A stretch of DNA of 15,525 nt from NCBI GenBank assembly GCA_945907105.1, contig CAMDSB010000029.1:1-15525 (forward strand), read 5' to 3'. Below, in pieces: positions 13,922-15,525 of this stretch. The notes under the pieces are model-generated. The model was not told where the DNA came from and did no database searches. It worked only from the letters and a program-made list of their open reading frames with translations. This DNA is from Rickettsia typhi. GTDB taxonomy: Bacteria > Pseudomonadota > Alphaproteobacteria > Rickettsiales > Rickettsiaceae. The translations under genes and the position numbers were made by a program. Every line of letters begins with the position of its first letter. Within the stretch, counting starts at the first letter, position 1.

Positions 13922-15052
13922 TTAACTAACTTTACTTAACACATCTATTATATATTTACTACTTTTTCCATCCCCATAAGGATTAATCGTTGTAGAAATA
14001 GATTCGTAATAATCACTATCCTCAAGCAATTTTTGAGTTTCGGTAATTATTGTCTCAGTATTAGTTCCGACAAGTTTGGCTGTGCCAGCATCAATACCTT
14101 CAACTCTTTCTGTAACTTCTCGAGTTACTAAAACAGGTTTGCCAAGAGAGGGTGCTTCTTCTTGAAGCCCGCCTGAATCAGTAATTATTAGATATGACTT
14201 CTCCATGAGCCATATGATATAGGGATATTCTAAAGGCTCAATTAGAAAAAAATTCTTAATATCGCTAAGCATAGGTTTTACAATTTCTTGTACATTTGGA
14301 TTAAGATGAACAGGATATACAAATTGTACTTCAGGATACTTGAAAGCTAGCGTTTTGAATGCGGTGCAAGCATCTTGCATAGGCTTCCCAAAATTTTCGC
14401 GTCTATGGCCAGTAATCAAAATTATTTTTTTATTAAAATCTAAAAAATTAAAATGCCTCATGTAAGGGCCTTCATTAGAATTTTTGATTAAATTTAAGCC
14501 TAAAAAAAGGGCATCAATTACTGTATTACCAACTACATAAACATGATCTTTTATATTTTCTTTATTTATATTTTCTTTTGACAGATCAGTTGGAGCAAAA
14601 TGATAATCTGCAATATGTCCAACTAAAGTACGATAAGTTTCCTCTGGATAGGGAGACTGTTTATCTCCACTTCTAAGACCTGCCTCGATATGGGCTACTT
14701 TGCACTTTTGATAAAAACCGGCTAAAGCACCAATAAAAGCTGAAGTGGTGTCGCCCTGTACGAGCACTATATCGGGTTGTACCTTTTGCATAACTGGTTT
14801 GAGAGCAGCAAGACCAATGCTTGTTACATCTGAAATATCTTGATTGGGACGCATTAGATTCAAATTAAAATCAGGCTGTATTTTAAAAAAATCTAGAACC
14901 TGATCTAGCATCTCCTTATGTTGACCAGTTACGCATATTATTACTTCAAAATTTTTAGGATGATTTTTTGCTTCTTGAATTAGAGGGGCCATTTTAATTG
15001 CCTCCGGTCTAGTGCCAAAAATAAATAAAAGTTTTTTACATTTTTTTATCAT
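13922..15052 (-). CDS. wecB: UDP-N-acetylglucosamine 2-epimerase (non-hydrolysing)
   Basis: WecB interconverts UDP-GlcNAc and UDP-ManNAc in the cytoplasm, supplying ManNAc or ManNAcA for surface polysaccharides. The 376-aa length is normal. Family landmarks are intact: FGTRPEAIKMAPLI (12-25), VTGQHKEMLDQVL (41-53), VQGDTTSAF (98-106, Asp101), HIEAGLRSGD (121-130, Glu123), PEETYR (136-141), TGHRREN (214-220, His216), TDSGGLQEEAPSLGKPVLVTR (starting at 291) and NPYGDGKSS (357-365). The conserved acid and His positions of the E. coli enzyme have counterparts here, so activity is expected. It is the first gene of a tight minus-strand operon. Its ATG has no strong ribosome site. No wecC (UDP-ManNAc dehydrogenase) is in the window, so the final sugar could be ManNAc itself or its acid. 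Confidence 0.95.
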   Translation of the reverse strand: MIKKCKKLLFIFGTRPEAIKMAPLIQEAKNHPKNFEVIICVTGQHKEMLDQVLDFFKIQPDFNLNLMRPNQDISDVTSIGLAALKPVMQKVQPDIVLVQGDTTSAFIGALAGFYQKCKVAHIEAGLRSGDKQSPYPEETYRTLVGHIADYHFAPTDLSKENINKENIKDHVYVVGNTVIDALFLGLNLIKNSNEGPYMRHFNFLDFNKKIILITGHRRENFGKPMQDACTAFKTLAFKYPEVQFVYPVHLNPNVQEIVKPMLSDIKNFFLIEPLEYPYIIWLMEKSYLIITDSGGLQEEAPSLGKPVLVTREVTERVEGIDAGTAKLVGTNTETIITETQKLLEDSDYYESISTTINPYGDGKSSKYIIDVLSKVS

Positions 15053-15355
15053 TTTGTGTCTAAAAATTTGCGTCTAAAAAAGCAGATCACTGCCAAAAAT
15101 TTGAGTGGATACTAGCTGCTAAATTACGTTTTTGCAACATTTTTTTGCAGTCAAGTTTTTATTTGGGAAGTTAAGTAAATGGCAAAAATCGATCCTATCA
15201 CCTCTGTGAATATAGGTAAAGCAAAATTCTACTAATAGAAGGAAAGCGCCACTTAGTAAATTTTGTATTTGCGAACCTCACACAAACAGTAACAGACTAG
15301 GCTACACTTTGTGTAAACAGTTTGATATGTTTGTGAAATGCACTAAAGATAAAAA
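15053..15355. other. Intergenic leader region between tRNA-Gln and wecB
   Basis: About 300 bp without a supported gene. The wecB operon promoter is expected here on the minus strand. A TTGACT (15149-15154) is the best -35-like element, but no good -10 lies 16-18 nt downstream. CACAAAC (15281-15287) has inverted partners around 15310-15345 that could fold into alternative hairpins. No strong terminator follows the tRNA, so read-through into wecB is possible. Confidence 0.5.
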
Positions 15356-15431
15356 TGGCTGGGACGGAAGGACTCGAACCTTCGACCTACGATACCAAAA
15401 ACCGTTGCTCTACCAACTGAGCTACATCCCA
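15356..15431 (-). tRNA. tRNA-Gln (anticodon UUG)
   Basis: The 76-nt minus-strand sequence folds as a full cloverleaf. Acceptor TGGGATG pairs with CGTCCCA (one T-G pair), the D stem is GCTC/GAGC with loop AGTTGGTA, and the anticodon stem is ACGGT/ATCGT with loop TTTTGGT, giving anticodon TTG. The T stem is GAAGG/CCTTC with loop TTCGAGT. The discriminator is G and CCA is encoded in the gene. The unusual U1-A72 pair is a known identity feature of bacterial tRNA-Gln. In many alphaproteobacteria this tRNA is first charged with Glu and then amidated by GatCAB; that is general knowledge, not visible here. Confidence 0.96.
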
Positions 15432-15445
15432 ATATGACTATAGAT

Positions 15446-15474
15446 CTTATAACAATATTAAACTCACCAGTCAA
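15446..15474 (-). promoter_or_regulatory. Sigma-70-type promoter of tRNA-Gln
   Basis: On the minus strand TTGACT (15469-15474) and TATAAG (15446-15451) are separated by exactly 17 nt. The -10 ends 14 nt before the mature tRNA 5' end, leaving a short 5' leader for RNase P. This is the strongest promoter match in the window. Confidence 0.8.
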
Positions 15475-15525
15475 TAATAATTTGGGATGGCTATAACTAT
15501 TGATGTTATAATTTGATCATGTTTG

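Noticed and set aside
15082..15093. GCAG/CTGC mini-hairpin followed by six T on the minus strand, just before wecB
   Set aside because: A 4-bp stem is too weak to call a terminator or attenuator.
15180..15236. Small plus-strand frame MAKIDPITSVNIGKAKFY
   Set aside because: Only 18 codons, no ribosome site and no recognisable motif.
15356..15431. tRNA-Gln as an attachment site for an integrated island
   Set aside because: No direct repeat of the tRNA 3' end and no integrase were seen in the window.
15492..15510. TATAAC/GTTATA inverted repeat near the window edge
   Set aside because: Short AT-rich stem with no context on the far side, so no role can be assigned.

Overview
The window is AT-rich (about one third G+C by eye) and looks like chromosome from an alphaproteobacterium of the Rickettsiales, most likely a Rickettsiaceae-type obligate intracellular bacterium. 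The main clue is the first gene, an outer-membrane autotransporter whose beta-domain and C-terminal end (...GSIQTRVNF) have the style of rickettsial Sca/OmpB proteins. AT-rich codon use, decaying gene fragments (gshB, fkbM) and a gene set given over to the cell envelope agree with this. The genus is not resolved.

Layout. 1-1517: Sca-like autotransporter on the minus strand. 1518-1986: intergenic, with its probable promoter, a nested inverted repeat, and a plus-strand remnant of the C-terminus of glutathione synthetase. 1987-6207: amino-sugar block, with glmS and a glmU-like gene tightly coupled on the minus strand and glmM divergent on the plus strand. 6215-15052: minus-strand surface-glycan locus. 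In transcription order it runs wecB (UDP-GlcNAc 2-epimerase), a GT-B glycosyltransferase, a SAM methyltransferase with a possible membrane anchor, a GT2 glycosyltransferase, an acyltransferase-3/SGNH O-acyltransferase, a broken fkbM methyltransferase, and a second copy of the O-acyltransferase. The first four are 9-14 bp apart, so they are probably one operon. 15356-15431: tRNA-Gln(UUG) on the minus strand with a near-consensus promoter.

How it fits together. GlmS, GlmM and GlmU normally convert fructose-6-phosphate to UDP-GlcNAc. WecB turns UDP-GlcNAc into UDP-ManNAc. The two glycosyltransferases would build a glycan, which the methyltransferase and the membrane O-acyltransferases could decorate. 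The window therefore reads as precursor supply plus assembly and modification of a surface polysaccharide.

Points that stand out. The GlmU-like protein keeps its acetyltransferase half but lacks the recognisable uridylyltransferase active-site start, so the last step to UDP-GlcNAc is unexplained. The two O-acyltransferases are a tandem duplication with a mosaic pattern: conserved ends, a 119-bp identical tract, and a strongly diverged segment around the SGNH active site. The fkbM remnant between them has an in-frame TAG after which family-like sequence continues. I saw no CRISPR array, insertion sequence or phage gene.
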